Under the pieces are notes generated by a model. The model was not told where the DNA came from, did not search any database, and worked only from the letters and a program-made list of their open reading frames with translations. The translations under genes were made by a program, and so were the position numbers. From CAYFRC01 sp050946115 (GTDB lineage Bacteria > Bacillota > Clostridia > Christensenellales > Aristaeellaceae), in the NCBI GenBank assembly GCA_050946115.1, contig JBMNUF010000019.1:1-46642 (forward strand): a stretch of 46,642 bases of DNA, written 5' to 3'. Below are positions 46,620-46,642 of this stretch, piece after piece. Each line of letters opens with the position of its first letter. Positions within the stretch are counted from its first letter, which is position 1.

Positions 46620-46642
46620 ATGCTCCGAGAAGAGAATATCGC
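46620..46642 (+). CDS. Possible gene start cut by the window edge
   Basis: ATG 46620 is preceded by AGAAGGAAG at about 46604-46612 and followed by an open frame (MLREENI) until the window ends. Too little is present to name it. The neighbouring transposase remnant makes another mobile-element gene plausible. Confidence 0.25.

Overview
The window looks like chromosome from a GC-rich, Gram-positive anaerobe of the Bacillota, probably a Clostridia lineage; I cannot name a genus. The reasons are a single-chain glycyl-tRNA synthetase, a PurR-type purine repressor, class II aldolase, an acetate-kinase homologue, DUF5685 and YifB/ComM genes, strong AGGAGG-type ribosome sites, frequent TTG/GTG starts and sigma-A promoters with -35 boxes often TTGCAA or TTGACA and about 17-bp spacers. 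GC-rich codon use creates many long mirror-image open frames, which were discarded.

Layout. 1-131 is the 5' end of a 16S rRNA gene on the minus strand, with its leader and promoter up to 330. 608-9152 holds glyS, a GNAT protein, an SGNH hydrolase, a FkbH-like HAD/GNAT protein next to a polysaccharide deacetylase, a membrane protein, a zinc-dependent phospholipase C-like protein and a UMF1-type transporter. 9225-10031 is purR, divergent from a tight run: murC, HTH-cupin regulator, acyl-CoA ligase, lipoprotein and deoxyinosine/uracil glycosylase. 15108-16993 is a three-gene run of unknown role: DUF5685, a J-domain/TPR protein, and a membrane protein with a zinc ribbon. 17054-19908 holds fba, a nucleoside hydrolase and a TauE/SafE permease.

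19988-26410 is a minus-strand operon lon-ysxC-lipoprotein-murJ-sugar isomerase. It is followed by a DMT transporter, thpR, a GH2 beta-mannosidase, a DEAD-box helicase, secG and a divergent acetate-kinase homologue. 33905-41514 is a minus-strand oligopeptide ABC transporter operon (oppABCDF plus a small membrane protein) driven by a consensus promoter. OppC carries an unusual ~290-residue external insertion with an internal repeat, and OppA is enlarged. 41627-45705 holds two membrane proteins, a hexulose-phosphate synthase-like enzyme, a Phd/PIN toxin-antitoxin pair with an operator over its promoter, and comM. The last 0.9 kb is richer in A+T and contains a small zinc-ribbon gene and a decayed IS256-family transposase.

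Most genes are housekeeping. The features most likely to repay attention are the DUF5685/J-domain/zinc-ribbon trio (DUF5685 shows two Asp-rich motifs like class I isoprenoid synthases), the repeat-bearing OppC insertion, the kinase with altered catalytic positions, and the Cys-cluster FkbH-like protein without a carrier protein. No CRISPR array, prophage, tRNA or complete insertion sequence was seen.
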